NCBI RefSeq assembly: GCF_007860015.1
Contig: NZ_SJPS01000001.1
Span: 1,426,001 to 1,490,000 of the forward strand
Length of the DNA: 64,000 nucleotides
Direction of reading: 5' to 3'
Source: Bythopirellula polymerisocia
Lineage (GTDB): Bacteria; Planctomycetota; Planctomycetia; Pirellulales; Lacipirellulaceae
A program made the translations under genes and the position numbers. Under the pieces are notes generated by a model. That model did no database searches, had not been told where the DNA came from, and saw nothing but the letters and a program-made list of their open reading frames with translations. Below are positions 8,499 to 18,480 of this stretch, in pieces. Positions within the stretch are counted from its first letter, which is position 1; every line of letters begins with the position of its first letter.

Positions 8499-9445
8499 GG
8501 AAGCTCCTCCGCTACGGCCAGGCGGCGGGCCTTTACAAGGAAATCGTTTGCCCGTTCGTAATCAGGTCGTTCCGGCAATTTGGTCTCGGAAAGCGCTCGG
8601 TCAAACACCTTGTGTAGTTCCTTTCGCCACACCTCGATGTCATCCCACGGCATCGTTTCATTCTTGATGGCGAAGAGCCGCTCGCGATACTCGCCGACGT
8701 CAACCGGCACAAAACCCTCGCGGAGCACGTGGATACCCGACAGCAGCAGGCGGATAAGGTGCATCACATGCTTCGGCTTCACCTTGCCCTGGTTGCGAAG
8801 ATCGGCCTGCATCCGCTTGAACTGCGACATCACGTAGCCGTTGTACGTCTGGTAGACTAGCCGCGAGAGGAAGGCGTCTCGCATGGCGAGTAGCTCCTTG
8901 GCGAGTGGCGTCGCGTGCTCGACGAGTGGCGTGTAGAGGCACTCCAGGATGTTCGGATTTCCCTTGAGGGCCATGACGAGGAACTTTTGCAGTTCCCAGT
9001 AGCACTCCTCGGAGTCGTCGTTCTCCAACTGATCGGGCACCCCGTACAGCGACCAGTGCAGATCGGCGGGTGGCAGGTAGATGCCACGCCGGTCGGTGTC
9101 CGACTCCCCCGTGTCGAGACCAAATGCCCGCGAGCCCACGACGCAGCGATAGATGACACGGTCGAACAAACCATGCGTTGATAGTACCTGATCCGAATCG
9201 TTGATCGCTCCCTGCTTATACTTTGCGAGCAGCATGAGGTTGTCATGATGCAGAGCGGCCTCAAAACCATCGACGAAGCGAATACGGTACGAATGCTGTC
9301 GGTCACCAGGTGAACGCACCACAACCCCCACAGCACCCGCTGGGTGCACAGCTTCCCCGTTGGATCCTTGCACTTGTTTGAGTGCAACGACCTGCGTTCC
9401 CACCGAGTAGATGAGATTCGGGCTATTGTGGACGCGCGATTTCAT
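8495..9445 (-). CDS. Minimal nucleotidyltransferase (YcgL-like) with N-terminal SH3-like domain
   Basis: A 316-residue cytoplasmic protein. Residues 1-75 look like a small beta-barrel (GTQVV, GAVGVVV, YRIRFVDG), KOW/SH3-like. A nucleotidyltransferase core follows with GSRAFG (104-109) and SDTDRRG (115-121), then the helical region with KPKHVMHLIRLLLSGIHVL shared with the downstream gene. It heads a minus-strand operon with the nucleotidyltransferase-HEPN gene and the polynucleotide kinase. In other bacteria I recall such transferases beside Pnkp, where RNA repair has been proposed; the substrate is not known. No strong ribosome-binding site is seen before the ATG. Confidence 0.8.
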   Translation of the reverse strand: MKSRVHNSPNLIYSVGTQVVALKQVQGSNGEAVHPAGAVGVVVRSPGDRQHSYRIRFVDGFEAALHHDNLMLLAKYKQGAINDSDQVLSTHGLFDRVIYRCVVGSRAFGLDTGESDTDRRGIYLPPADLHWSLYGVPDQLENDDSEECYWELQKFLVMALKGNPNILECLYTPLVEHATPLAKELLAMRDAFLSRLVYQTYNGYVMSQFKRMQADLRNQGKVKPKHVMHLIRLLLSGIHVLREGFVPVDVGEYRERLFAIKNETMPWDDIEVWRKELHKVFDRALSETKLPERPDYERANDFLVKARRLAVAEELP

Positions 9446-9666
9446 TTTCTCTCAAATATACCCATCTGCGAAGGTGCACCAACTTCCGCAACTTCTGGGC
9501 CTACTGGCAGGAATCGAACTGAGTAGGGTGAGGAGCATAAATCACTCGAAAAGTATTTACAAGACAAACGACTACTCTAACAAACGAGGACTTCCGCCCG
9601 ATGATGGAAATCCTCTGTTTGCATTTACTCATTTTTCCCTAAAAGTAGTCGTCCCGGTTCACCCCG

Positions 9667-9834
9667 TCAAAAGCGGCCTGATTTTAGGCAGCAGCGTTTG
9701 AAACGCATTCCACTTCCGCAGGGGCAGTGGTCGTTGCGGCCGAGTTTTTCTTCCAGGAGTTTTCCACCGTGAACGATGCGCACGCCGGCTTTGACCCGCG
9801 TCTCAGAGGGATAGCCGTGGCGGCGCTTGCTCAT
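9667..9834 (-). CDS. SEC-C motif mini-protein (55 aa)
   Basis: A short gene: ATG at 9834, TGA at 9667. The product is basic and ends in [13 protein letters not shown], the SEC-C zinc-binding motif found at the C-terminus of SecA and as stand-alone proteins. Three of the four zinc ligands form CxC plus CC or CH in this family. It probably binds zinc and helps a protein or nucleic-acid interaction; the role is unknown. The ATG itself has no Shine-Dalgarno sequence, whereas an overlapping 23-codon frame starting at 9874 has a perfect one. Confidence 0.75.
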   Translation of the reverse strand: MSKRRHGYPSETRVKAGVRIVHGGKLLEEKLGRNDHCPCGSGMRFKRCCLKSGRF

Positions 9835-9874
9835 AGATTCGAAAGGAGTGGTCTTCGTTGATGCTGTGGCACAT
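9803..9874 (-). other. Small upstream frame (23 aa) with perfect ribosome-binding site overlapping the SEC-C gene
   Basis: AGGAGGTGA lies 3 bases before an ATG at 9874. The frame reads [11 protein letters not shown] and stops at 9803, overlapping the first 11 codons of the SEC-C frame in another phase. It may be a leader for translational coupling, or mark a frameshift joining both frames. Confidence 0.4.
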
Positions 9875-10067
9875 GGGTCACCTCCTGCGGTGATTCAGAA
9901 AAAAAGATTCGTTGGAAGCATAGAGGAAGGGGACAAATCATTGCCAGTGAAGGTTCGCGTCGTGAAACACGTCTTTTTCCCACTAGGAGTTTCTTACCTT
10001 GCAGGTGATAATGGATGCCGGTGGCGAACTCGCTTTTCTTCAGTTGAAATCTTGTGTGAGGGTCGCA

Positions 10068-12599
10068 ATGGAAGAGGTCTTTTTCCTGATGCTTGGCCTT
10101 GCGGCTTTGGCCGTGGTGTTTCTCGTGCCTATCGGTACCTACATCGTCGTGAAACGGCTGGAGCGGGAGCAGACTGACAGTTTTCGCTCGCTCCGTAACG
10201 AACTCAATAAGCTACGCAGCCAAGTAACGGATCTTCGCGGAGGTATAGCGCCTTCTACTACTGAACCGGCTACGCCGACACCACCCCCACCACCTCCGCC
10301 CGAGCCGACCCGATCAGAAGTGCCGGAGTCTCCTGGGCCGCTTGAGCCAGCGATGTGGGCATTCGAAAAGAAAGAAGTTGCAAAAGAAGAAGACCTCCCA
10401 GAAAAATCTACGCCTCAAGTACCGTATACAGAACTCGTGCGGGAACCGGTTCTGCCTCGAGAGCCAAGTCGTTTCGAGGTCGCGGCCAAGGAAACGTTGC
10501 ACAAGATTTGGAACTGGATCATCGTCGGCGAAGAGCACGTACCGGCAGGAGTGTCGATGGAGTACGCCGTTGCGAGCCAATGGCTGTTGCGAGTCGGTGT
10601 GTTAGTGTTGGTCGTGGGAATCGGGTTTTTCCTCAAGTATTCCATCGAGCGCGGGTTACTCGGTCCCCAGGCGCGGGTTGCCCTCTCGGTGATCACGGGA
10701 CTCGTGCTGCTTATCGTTGGTACGCGCATCCTTGGGAAAAAATATCATGTGCTCGGGCAGGGCCTGTTGGGAGCCGGGCTGGCCACACTTTATTTCAGTG
10801 TGTTCGCTGCCTCGAATCTTTTTCATCTGGTAGCCGCTACTCCGGCATTTGCGTTGATGGGAATGGTGACCGTGCTTGCCGGAGGGATCGCGGTTCGCTT
10901 TGACTCGATGCTGGTCGCGGTACTAGGTATCATCGGTGGCTATCTCACACCGGTTATGCTTTCGACTGGCGTAGTGAACTTCCCAGGCTTGTTCGGCTAT
11001 GTGCTCATCTTGGGAATCGGCGTGTTAGGCATCTGCTATTGGAAGAACTGGCCGCTGGTCAACTATCTGAGTTTCTTCGCGACGTACATCTTGTTCTTTG
11101 CCTCGATGCTGAAATACGATAAATCCCACTTCTGGGAAGTGTTTCCCTTCATGATCGCTTTCTTCGTGCTCTTTTCTGCGATGACGGTGCTGTACAAGAT
11201 CGTGCGGCATACCAAGTCGAATTTGCTTGACTTGATCGCCATGTTTATCAACGCGGGTGTATTCTTTGCCGTGGGATACAGGTTGATCGACGAAATGTAC
11301 GGCCGCAAGTGGATAGCGGCACTCTCGCTGGGCCTCACGGCGTTTTACACGATTCACATTTACTACTTCCTCCGCCGCAAGCTGGTCGACCGCGAACTCT
11401 TAGTCTCTATGATCGGCCTGGCGACGTTTTTTTTGGCGATCACTATGCCACTCGTGCTTTCGCGCGAGTGGATCACCGCCAGTTGGGCGATCCAGGCGGT
11501 GGTATTGATGTGGGTGGCACAAAAGCTCGGCAGTAATTTCGTTCGTCAAGTGTCGCTCATCTTATTTGGCATCGTGTTGGCGAGGTTCTGTTTCTACGAC
11601 CTGGGTAGGCAGTTCTCTGGCGGCGTTACCTCGACGGCCGACCTGCCACTCTCTGATTATCTCCGCGCGCTGGTCGAGCGGGTGATCGCGTTCGGAATTC
11701 CCATCGCTTCATTCGGCCTGGCCTACCGCATGTTGGAAAAACAACCTCCGCCATCGTCGGAGGCGTCTGTCATCACCTCCGCGAACGATATTGAACCTTG
11801 GCTCGGTGGTTCGGCAACACTCCGCATGTTGGTATTTGCAGCGTTCACGATGGCGTTTCTCTATCTGCATTTAGAACTCAACCGTACAATGGGGCATTTT
11901 TACGCTCCTGCGCGACTGCCGATTCTCACGATCCTTTGGATCGGGTTGTGTGGTTTCTTCTTGTTCGAGTACTCGCGCCGTGCAAACAATTTGCTTCTCG
12001 GGCTGCTGGGCATTGCCGTAGTAGGGGTCCTCTCAAAACTGTTCCTTTACGATCTACCTTCTTGGGGCGTGAACGATCGAATGCTCTACACGCATCCCTA
12101 CTCCTTCCGCGACGCTTTAATGCGGTTGATCGATTTTGGGGCGATCATCGGTTTTCTTGGAGGAGCGTATGCGCTGATGGCCAAGCGTGGCTCGGGCGAA
12201 CAGATTCGTAGCATCTTGGGATTTGCAAGCCTAGCGATGCTATTCATCTATCTCACCCTCGAGGTGAACAGCTACCTGTACCATCAATACGAAGGACTTC
12301 AGGCTGGCGGGGTTTCGATTCTCTGGGCGGTATTTGCCCTGGCACTCATCCTCCGCGGCATCGGCAAGAATCTTGTTGCGTTGCGCTATCTCGGCCTCGC
12401 ACTGTTTACGATCGTGTCGTTCAAGGTTTTCTTTGTTGATATGGCACGACTCGATCAATTCTGGCGGATTGTGGCGTTTGGTGTTCTCGGAGTTTTGCTG
12501 ATGGCCGGCTCGTTCGTGTATCTCAAGTACCGCGAGAATTTTGCAGTTGGCGATTCCACTGAAGAAAAGTCGGTCGACGATGAGAAGGAGGAAGTATGA
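10068..12599 (+). CDS. DUF2339 polytopic membrane protein
   Basis: 843 residues from the ATG at 10068 (MEEVFFLML); the frame is open from 9999 but the upstream part is not hydrophobic and unlikely. One N-terminal membrane helix is followed by a short coiled coil ([17 protein letters not shown]), a Pro-rich linker with a run of prolines, then about 20 membrane segments, as in DUF2339 proteins. These are of unknown function, and a cell-envelope role is assumed. Its last codons overlap the next gene by ATGA, and a DUF2339-DUF3999 pair is a recurrent arrangement, so both products probably form one envelope complex. Confidence 0.88.
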   Translation: MEEVFFLMLGLAALAVVFLVPIGTYIVVKRLEREQTDSFRSLRNELNKLRSQVTDLRGGIAPSTTEPATPTPPPPPPPEPTRSEVPESPGPLEPAMWAFEKKEVAKEEDLPEKSTPQVPYTELVREPVLPREPSRFEVAAKETLHKIWNWIIVGEEHVPAGVSMEYAVASQWLLRVGVLVLVVGIGFFLKYSIERGLLGPQARVALSVITGLVLLIVGTRILGKKYHVLGQGLLGAGLATLYFSVFAASNLFHLVAATPAFALMGMVTVLAGGIAVRFDSMLVAVLGIIGGYLTPVMLSTGVVNFPGLFGYVLILGIGVLGICYWKNWPLVNYLSFFATYILFFASMLKYDKSHFWEVFPFMIAFFVLFSAMTVLYKIVRHTKSNLLDLIAMFINAGVFFAVGYRLIDEMYGRKWIAALSLGLTAFYTIHIYYFLRRKLVDRELLVSMIGLATFFLAITMPLVLSREWITASWAIQAVVLMWVAQKLGSNFVRQVSLILFGIVLARFCFYDLGRQFSGGVTSTADLPLSDYLRALVERVIAFGIPIASFGLAYRMLEKQPPPSSEASVITSANDIEPWLGGSATLRMLVFAAFTMAFLYLHLELNRTMGHFYAPARLPILTILWIGLCGFFLFEYSRRANNLLLGLLGIAVVGVLSKLFLYDLPSWGVNDRMLYTHPYSFRDALMRLIDFGAIIGFLGGAYALMAKRGSGEQIRSILGFASLAMLFIYLTLEVNSYLYHQYEGLQAGGVSILWAVFALALILRGIGKNLVALRYLGLALFTIVSFKVFFVDMARLDQFWRIVAFGVLGVLLMAGSFVYLKYRENFAVGDSTEEKSVDDEKEEV

Positions 12600-13987
12600 G
12601 GAAGCGATGGCTTGCAGCGATGTTGGGTAGTTTACTGCTGGTAACTCCCGCAAGCGCCGAGAATCAACTCCGTTTCACAAAGCCAATTGAATTTGCTCCC
12701 TTGGAGACCGAAGAGTTGGTTGCCGCGCAGTTGGATAGCGACATCTATGCAGCCACCCGCGCCGGTTATCCCGATTTGCGAGTTCTAAAAGGTTCAGAGG
12801 AGGAAGCGGCATTTCTCGTGCGCAAGACAACGACCAAAGTAGGGCGTAAAGTAAAGCAGGTGTGGACAGCTGAAGACATTTCGCTGCATCCGCTCGATGA
12901 TGGCGGGCTTGAGATCACGTTCCGCATTGATCTGGAGAAACATCCCGAGCAACCACAAGGGATTCGACTGATCACACCTCTGCGAAACTTTGAGCATCGT
13001 GTGCGGATCGAATCATCTGCCGATGGCAAGATCTGGCAGCCGCTCGTCGAGGACGGGCTCATTTTTGATTACTCCCAGTTCATGGACGTGCGAAATCTCT
13101 CGATCGAGCTTCCTACGTCTCAGGGCAAAGAGCGATCTTGGATCCGCATCACCATTGAGAATGTTACCCAAGAGCAGCAGTCACAGTTACTTGAGCTGTC
13201 GCGCAATCTGAGCGGCGACGAGGAAACTAGTCGCACCGAGCGGCAGACCATCAAGCGCCAGCCATTTCGCATCGATCGTATCGAACTTTGGCACGATGAA
13301 ATGCGGCTCGACACAGTGCGAAACAAACGGGTGGTATACCCCCTCACAGTCGAGCGGATCGAGCAAGATTCCGAAGCACATGAGACGCTTGTTTATTTGA
13401 AGTCGCGTCGTGAGCCGCTTACTCGCTTGACCTTGGATACAGCGGACCGCAACTTCAGCCGCTCAGCGCGGGTAGAAGTGCGACGAGATATTAGTGAAAA
13501 AGAGTCGTGGCAAGCAATCGGCACAGCCAATCTCACGCATCTAGATTTTCGCAGCCTCAAGCGGAAGTCGCTCTCCATCAATTTTCCAGAGCATCGCGAA
13601 ACCGAGTATCGCCTGGTAATCGAAAACCGCGACAGTCCTCCCTTAGGGGTGAAAAACGTCACTGCGCGGGGCAATGCGTATGAGGTGGTTTTCCTCGCGG
13701 CTCCGAAAGTTGATTATCGCCTGGCTTATGATAGCAAGACGCTAGACCCGCCGAACTTCGACACCGTGGCACTGAGCGCCTCGCTCAAGGAGGGTTTTGC
13801 TCCAGTGGATGCAACACTAGGTGAGGCAGTCGAGTCGGACGTCGCGCCTGAACCGGGCGAGCCACTGCTCAAGCGAATCTTGAACGACGGACCCGTGCTC
13901 ACGGCGATCATCGCGGTGCTAGTGGTGTTGCTGGCAGTGGGATTGTACCGGGCGACTCGGAATCTGGATGGAGTAGGGGAGCCATAA
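12596..13987 (+). CDS. DUF3999 envelope protein
   Basis: 463 residues with a signal peptide (cleavage after TPASA), a large beta-rich exported domain and one C-terminal membrane helix (about 435-455: [18 protein letters not shown]) followed by a short cytoplasmic end. This is the DUF3999 layout. Translation is coupled to the DUF2339 gene by a 4-base ATGA overlap, and AAGGAGGAAGT lies before the start. Function is unknown; the partner relation with DUF2339 is the best clue. Confidence 0.85.
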   Translation: MRKRWLAAMLGSLLLVTPASAENQLRFTKPIEFAPLETEELVAAQLDSDIYAATRAGYPDLRVLKGSEEEAAFLVRKTTTKVGRKVKQVWTAEDISLHPLDDGGLEITFRIDLEKHPEQPQGIRLITPLRNFEHRVRIESSADGKIWQPLVEDGLIFDYSQFMDVRNLSIELPTSQGKERSWIRITIENVTQEQQSQLLELSRNLSGDEETSRTERQTIKRQPFRIDRIELWHDEMRLDTVRNKRVVYPLTVERIEQDSEAHETLVYLKSRREPLTRLTLDTADRNFSRSARVEVRRDISEKESWQAIGTANLTHLDFRSLKRKSLSINFPEHRETEYRLVIENRDSPPLGVKNVTARGNAYEVVFLAAPKVDYRLAYDSKTLDPPNFDTVALSASLKEGFAPVDATLGEAVESDVAPEPGEPLLKRILNDGPVLTAIIAVLVVLLAVGLYRATRNLDGVGEP

Positions 13988-14012
13988 GTATGAATACGCT
14001 AATCGCATTTAC

Positions 14013-15503
14013 TTACAGCTCAGGCACCGGCTCTTCGGGCTCGATGTTCGTTCCTTCCCACTCGATTTCCCCATTTTCGTATTTGAGAATTCGATCTCGA
14101 CTCCCAGGGGCATGCGGCGCGCTCTTTTTCGGTAACCACCGCTGAAGATCTGCCTTGATAGAATCGTACTCGGAGCGGTTTGCCAGATTCGTCCATTCGT
14201 TAGGATCTTTTTGCATGTTATACAGTTCTTCCGAGCCGTCGGCATAGATAATGTACCGCCATTTCTCTGAACGTACGCCGTGGTTGCCGGGGTTGTGGGT
14301 GGTGATGGCGGGGCGATCGCGCTTTGCGCTGGCATTCTTTAATTGAGGGACGAGGCTGACTCCTTCAAGCCCTTGCCTAGGTGGTAGACCGCAGAGTTCA
14401 ACAAGGGTCGGATAGATGTCGAGCAATTCCACAGGCCGATTGCAAACGGCGTGGGGAGTAATCCCCGGTCCGGCGAAGATGAGCGGCACGCGTGTTGAAC
14501 GATCCCAGAGCGAATTCTTGCCCGTGATAAGTTTTTCACCGAGGTGGAAGCCGTGGTCGGACCAAAGGACCACGATGGTATTCTCTGCAAAGGGACTTTC
14601 CTCCAGCGCCGTCAGCACCCGACCCACCTGGCTATCGACAAAGCTAGTGCAGGCTAGATAGGATCGGACTAAGTTTTTCCATTGGTCGTTTTCTTTCAGG
14701 AAACGCAATCGCGGCTCGGGCAAGCGCCAGTGCATGTACCAAGAGAAACGGGGCGTGTCTTTGCGGTCGTCGAGACGGACTTCTGGCAATTGGAGGGTTT
14801 CATCGGGATAGAGGTCAAACCATTTTTCGGTTGCATAGCAGGGTACATGCGGCAACGAAAAACCCACCGCCAGGAAGAAAGGTTGATCGTGCTTTACGTG
14901 TAACTGCTCAACACCCCAGCTGGCGACTTGCCAGTCTCCCTTGTCTTCGTCGCGGTGCGGGAACAGTCCCCAATCGACCAAGCGGTTAGGGGAGGGGGTG
15001 CTGACCAACTTCTCAGGTGGGAATGGGGCCAAGGAAGGAGGAGGTCTGATCTCATCGAACTCCAAACCGGGGGTACGTCCGTGGTTTCCATGATAAATCT
15101 TGCCTGCGGAATAGGTGCGATAACCGTGCTGCCGAAAATAACGCGGCAGGCTGACAATTTCAGCAAGCGAGGGGACGTCGCGATACCAGGGGGCGAGTCC
15201 ATAGACACCGGTGGTTGAAGGGCGCAATCCCAGCAGCAAGCTCGTCCGAGAGGGATTGCAGAGTGGTGATTGGCAGTGAGCAGAAGTGAACAGCGTTCCG
15301 CGCGCCGCGAGTGCGTCCATATTCGGAGTCTTCACCTGCGGGTGCCCTTCGAGACAGCCAATCCAATCGTTGAGGTCGTCGATGGCGATGAACAGGACAT
15401 TTGGCTTCATGTCGGCGAAGCTGGACAGTGTGGTAAACCAGGCAGCTGCAAGAATGGTGAACAACTGAAGGGGACGAATTTGTTCGGCAATATGAATCGA
15501 CAT
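14013..15503 (-). CDS. Sulfatase, iduronate-2-sulfatase-like
   Basis: A 496-residue exported type I sulfatase. After a signal peptide (about 1-31) the metal motif IAIDDLNDW appears, then the formylglycine site C82-N-P-S-R in LCNPSRTSLLLG, then WSDHGFHLGEK for metal and substrate contacts, and HNPGNHGVRSEKWRYI near the end. This order is characteristic of the iduronate-2-sulfatase/choline-sulfatase branch common in planctomycetes. It would remove sulfate esters from algal or animal polysaccharides in the periplasm; it needs a formylglycine-generating enzyme. It is convergent with the DUF3999 gene, with a gap of 25 bases. Confidence 0.92.
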   Translation of the reverse strand: MSIHIAEQIRPLQLFTILAAAWFTTLSSFADMKPNVLFIAIDDLNDWIGCLEGHPQVKTPNMDALAARGTLFTSAHCQSPLCNPSRTSLLLGLRPSTTGVYGLAPWYRDVPSLAEIVSLPRYFRQHGYRTYSAGKIYHGNHGRTPGLEFDEIRPPPSLAPFPPEKLVSTPSPNRLVDWGLFPHRDEDKGDWQVASWGVEQLHVKHDQPFFLAVGFSLPHVPCYATEKWFDLYPDETLQLPEVRLDDRKDTPRFSWYMHWRLPEPRLRFLKENDQWKNLVRSYLACTSFVDSQVGRVLTALEESPFAENTIVVLWSDHGFHLGEKLITGKNSLWDRSTRVPLIFAGPGITPHAVCNRPVELLDIYPTLVELCGLPPRQGLEGVSLVPQLKNASAKRDRPAITTHNPGNHGVRSEKWRYIIYADGSEELYNMQKDPNEWTNLANRSEYDSIKADLQRWLPKKSAPHAPGSRDRILKYENGEIEWEGTNIEPEEPVPEL

Positions 15504-15618
15504 CGAACTGCTGGGAGACGCAAGAAAAGGAAGGAATCGGAAAAGGACAATCCCAGCATTGTAGCGTGTTCGATGAGTTCTTGCTGCTTACTCTCACAAA
15601 GATAAGCTTAAACAGCAA

Positions 15619-15648
15619 AACGCCCACATCGTTTCCGATGTGGGCGTT
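15619..15648 (-). terminator. Rho-independent terminator after the fasciclin gene
   Basis: A perfect 13-bp stem AACGCCCACATCG / CGATGTGGGCGTT with loop TTTC; on the minus strand it is followed by TT and more T-rich sequence. It lies 43 bases past the stop of the gene at 15691. Confidence 0.88.
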
Positions 15649-15690
15649 GTCCAGGCATGGAGGCCTGTAATGATTGAGACAATCTTTCAG

Positions 15691-16245
15691 TTATGGCAGG
15701 ATCACGGCGTCGATGACGTGAATAACGCCATTGGAGCACTCGATGTCGGTCTTCACGACATTTGCACCATCTATCATCACTTTGCCGCCATCAACTTTAA
15801 TATCAACATCAGATCCTTGAACAGTCTTAGCATTCTGAAGTTTGACTACATCTGCGGCCATTACCTTACCGGGAACCACATGGTAAGTCAGGATACCAGT
15901 AAGCTTTTCTTTGCTCTCAGGTTTCAGTAGAGATTCGACGGTTCCGGCAGGCAATTTACTGAAAGCTTCATCAGTTGGAGCGAAGACGGTAAATGGACCG
16001 TCACCTTGCAGAGTCTCAACTAAACCGGCTGCTTGCAGTGCAGCGGCCAGCTTTGTGAACGATCCGGCATTCACAGCAGTGTCGACGATATCCATTTTAG
16101 CTTCTTTCGTATAAGCAACAGTCTGTACGTGGGTTGCTTGGGCAGTACTCTTAGAGCACTGCTCACCAGCGTTTACCAGTGATGGCGCAACCAATAGGGA
16201 GCAGGCAATAGTCGAGATAAGCGACTTTTTTAGGGAATACAACAT
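15691..16245 (-). CDS. Secreted fasciclin (FAS1) domain protein
   Basis: 184 residues: signal peptide ending in LVNA (1-26), a short linker, then one FAS1 domain of about 135 residues with the H1 box ([13 protein letters not shown]), YHVVPG and the H2-like C-terminal strand ([13 protein letters not shown]). Single-domain FAS1 proteins act in adhesion or the cell surface. AAAGGAACG precedes the ATG, and a strong terminator follows. The best assignment is a surface or periplasmic adhesion protein; its ligand is unknown. Confidence 0.92.
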   Translation of the reverse strand: MLYSLKKSLISTIACSLLVAPSLVNAGEQCSKSTAQATHVQTVAYTKEAKMDIVDTAVNAGSFTKLAAALQAAGLVETLQGDGPFTVFAPTDEAFSKLPAGTVESLLKPESKEKLTGILTYHVVPGKVMAADVVKLQNAKTVQGSDVDIKVDGGKVMIDGANVVKTDIECSNGVIHVIDAVILP

Positions 16246-16643
16246 GACACGTTCCTTTTAAAATATGGGTCTAGGGTTTACTTCAGTCTTTGATTGGACG
16301 ATTGATGCGAATTATTCGCCCTGGTGGCCACCATCCGGATGGGCATTGTGGGTTTAAGCAGTCTGAGGTTCTCATCAAGAGCAACCAAACTTGCCAAGCC
16401 CGCAGTAAATTCGGTCAAATCGTTCTCTTGGATTTATACCGGAATGCTTTGGTCACGTCAACAGGCAATCGGCCAAACCGCCCAAAAATTCTTGCTTTTC
16501 CTGGGGAAATAACTTGTAGTTGTGCTTTTAAGTACGGGGTTTTCTTTGTGATGTTAAACTGGACAAGGTCCAGCCACCGTTCTATATTTCATCCTAATCG
16601 TTCATTTTGTCCGGCTTCTAGCCGTTGTCCAAGGAGTGTTTCG
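16246..16643. other. Regulatory intergenic region before the CarH-like gene
   Basis: 398 bases without a gene. The frame of the next gene is open through it, but residues there look random and the ribosome-binding site lies at its end. It has a 6-bp inverted repeat and TTGTCC copies, listed separately. It also holds the promoter of the fasciclin gene on the other strand. Confidence 0.6.
16559..16630 (+). promoter_or_regulatory. Candidate operator: palindrome plus TTGTCC copies
   Basis: CTGGAC-AAG-GTCCAG at 16559-16573 is a perfect inverted repeat containing GGACAA. TTGTCC, its complement, recurs at 16607 and 16625, just before the ribosome-binding site AAGGAG (16631). This fits autoregulation by the MerR-type protein downstream, but binding is inferred. 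Confidence 0.4.
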
Positions 16644-17525
16644 TTGACAAAACTTGTTACTCCAAAGCAAGTGGCGCAGGCCATCGGTGTAAGTGAATCA
16701 TCTCTCAAGCGATGGTGCGACAAAGGCTTATTGGCGACGATTCGCACGGCTGGCGGTCATCGTCGTCTGGCTTTGGACGAGGTGTTTCAATTTCTGCGGC
16801 GATCGGAACAAGAACTTGTGCGGCCTGAACTGTTAGGGCTTCCTTCGAACACTGGGCGGGGAGAAATTGTCCTTACCAGAGCCCGCGAGCAAATCCGAGA
16901 CGCCCTGGTCGCTGGAGACGAAGACAAGTGCCGGCGAATTGTTTTAGACCTTTATTTGGCAGGGCAGACGGTCTGCGAGATCTGTGATCGTGTGCTGGCT
17001 GAGGCGTTTCATGAAATAGGCGACCATTGGGAGTGCGGTGAAGTGTCCGTTTATCGCGAACGACGTGCTTGCGAGATTGGCTCAAGATTGTTGCACGAAC
17101 TTCGTAGCTCAATGCCCAGCCCCTCCGCCGACGCACCTCAAGCTATAGGGGGGACCATGCATTCAGACCCGTATCGATTGCCGACCGCCATGATTGAAGT
17201 TGTTCTGCGCGAATTGGGCTGGCAAGCTACATCGCTGGGAGCAGAGTTACCGACCTCTACTTTTGTGGAGGCCCTCAACGACACGAAGCCTAAACTATTG
17301 TGGCTCACAGTTTCGTCAATCGAAACGCCTGCTAAGTTTGTGGAAGAGTATGCCGAGATTCATCGCGTTGCCGACGAAGTTGGCGCAGTGGTCGTAGTAG
17401 GTGGACGTGCCCTAAACTCAGAAATCAGGCAACAGATGGTGTACTCTGCTTTCTGCGATAATTTGCGTCACTTGGCTACTTTTGTTGACACATTGCAAGC
17501 TGGTGTCGGTCAGCAAAAAAATTGA
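16644..17525 (+). CDS. MerR-type regulator with cobalamin-binding-like domain (CarH/LitR-like, ligand motifs altered)
   Basis: 293 residues from TTG 16644, eight bases after AAGGAG. Residues 1-65 form a MerR-type winged helix ([23 protein letters not shown]). Next come a four-helix region and a Rossmann-like domain, the layout of CarH/LitR light-sensing repressors that use adenosylcobalamin. The helical motif W-x9-E-H reads W129-x9-E-R140, and the cobalt-ligand motif D/E-x-H-x-x-G reads D175-P-Y-R-L-P, so the lower ligand His is missing. It probably does not bind cobalamin in the known way. It heads a redox-related gene run and may control it. Confidence 0.8.
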   Translation: MTKLVTPKQVAQAIGVSESSLKRWCDKGLLATIRTAGGHRRLALDEVFQFLRRSEQELVRPELLGLPSNTGRGEIVLTRAREQIRDALVAGDEDKCRRIVLDLYLAGQTVCEICDRVLAEAFHEIGDHWECGEVSVYRERRACEIGSRLLHELRSSMPSPSADAPQAIGGTMHSDPYRLPTAMIEVVLRELGWQATSLGAELPTSTFVEALNDTKPKLLWLTVSSIETPAKFVEEYAEIHRVADEVGAVVVVGGRALNSEIRQQMVYSAFCDNLRHLATFVDTLQAGVGQQKN

Positions 17526-17544
17526 TAAAAGGGATACAGTGCTC

Positions 17545-17961
17545 ATGCAATGCACAACAAGCAAGGATCACGCCATAGAGGTCTTCTACGACGGAGGATG
17601 TCCGTTGTGTCTTCGCGAAATTTCTATGTTGCAGCGTTGGGACAAGCGAAGCAAGATTCGATTTACTGATATCGATGCACCAACGTTCAAAGTGGATGAA
17701 GCTGGGAAAACCTACGAAGAACTTATGGCTAAAATGCATGCTAGGCTGCCCGACGGCACATGGCTGGAAGGGGTCGAGGTCTTTCGGCGACTGTATGAAG
17801 CGGTCGGTTTTAAGCGTCTCACTGCCCTGAGCCGTTTACCACTGGTGACTCAAGTCTTGGATCTTGGCTATTCGATCTTTGCACGGAATCGGCTCCGACT
17901 TACGGGCCGGTGCTCAACGCAAACATGCTCTGCAAAGCATTCAACTCCAACCTCTCTGTGA
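17545..17961 (+). CDS. DCC-family thiol-disulfide oxidoreductase-like protein (DUF393)
   Basis: 138 residues from ATG 17545; GTG 17539 has the better spacing to AAAGGGAT. The N-terminus [11 protein letters not shown] carries the family's DxxCxxC signature with Cys19 and Cys22, followed by the DUF393 body ending in a short amphipathic segment. Two extra cysteines lie near the C-terminus. DUF393 proteins are thioredoxin-fold-like and of unknown partner. It starts 19 bases after the regulator gene and is probably co-transcribed with it; similar proteins recur in light- or oxidative-stress gene runs. Confidence 0.85.
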   Translation: MQCTTSKDHAIEVFYDGGCPLCLREISMLQRWDKRSKIRFTDIDAPTFKVDEAGKTYEELMAKMHARLPDGTWLEGVEVFRRLYEAVGFKRLTALSRLPLVTQVLDLGYSIFARNRLRLTGRCSTQTCSAKHSTPTSL

Positions 17962-17978
17962 TCGAGGGGAGTCTTCTT

Positions 17979-18428
17979 GTGAGCGAGCAGATTCTGATTT
18001 ACCTCCATTTCGTTTCTACCCTCATCATGATTGGTATTATCTGGTTTGTTCAGGTTGTGCATTACCCGCTGATGGCCTACGTTGGAATCGGTCTTTTTTC
18101 GACTTACTCAAGACTGCATCAGAAACTTACTACTCTGGTTGTGGCTATTCCGATGCTTGCCGAACTATTTACTGCAGTCCTACTGCTTGTTTCGTTTCCT
18201 ACAGTCAGAAGTTCCGCGGTTTTCTGGTCTGCGACAATCCTGCTGGGAATCATTTGGGTATCGACTATTTTCCGCCAGATGCCAATTCATCATTCGCTCT
18301 TGGCGGGTTATGACGAACAGCAAATACAACGCTTAGTCCGCACAAATTGGCTCCGTACCTTTGCTTGGAGCATTCGCGGTATTCTGGTCGGTGAACTTTG
18401 CTGGTCAATGACGGTTCAAGTCATGTAG
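17979..18428 (+). CDS. Small four-helix membrane protein
   Basis: 149 residues from GTG 17979, with AGGGGAG seven bases upstream. Four hydrophobic segments are visible (about 5-27, 43-68, 78-98 and 125-145); the loop between the third and fourth is charged. An HFxxxxxxxGxxW pattern in the first helix and a conserved-looking H in VHYPLM suggest a haem- or quinone-type membrane protein, but I cannot name the family. It follows the DUF393 gene after 17 bases in the same run, so a role in the same redox or photoprotection programme is inferred from position only. Confidence 0.7.
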   Translation: MSEQILIYLHFVSTLIMIGIIWFVQVVHYPLMAYVGIGLFSTYSRLHQKLTTLVVAIPMLAELFTAVLLLVSFPTVRSSAVFWSATILLGIIWVSTIFRQMPIHHSLLAGYDEQQIQRLVRTNWLRTFAWSIRGILVGELCWSMTVQVM

Positions 18429-18480
18429 AGTTTCCGTGACTCATAGATCGATTATTCACTCTCCCCCGTTTGCTCTTACT

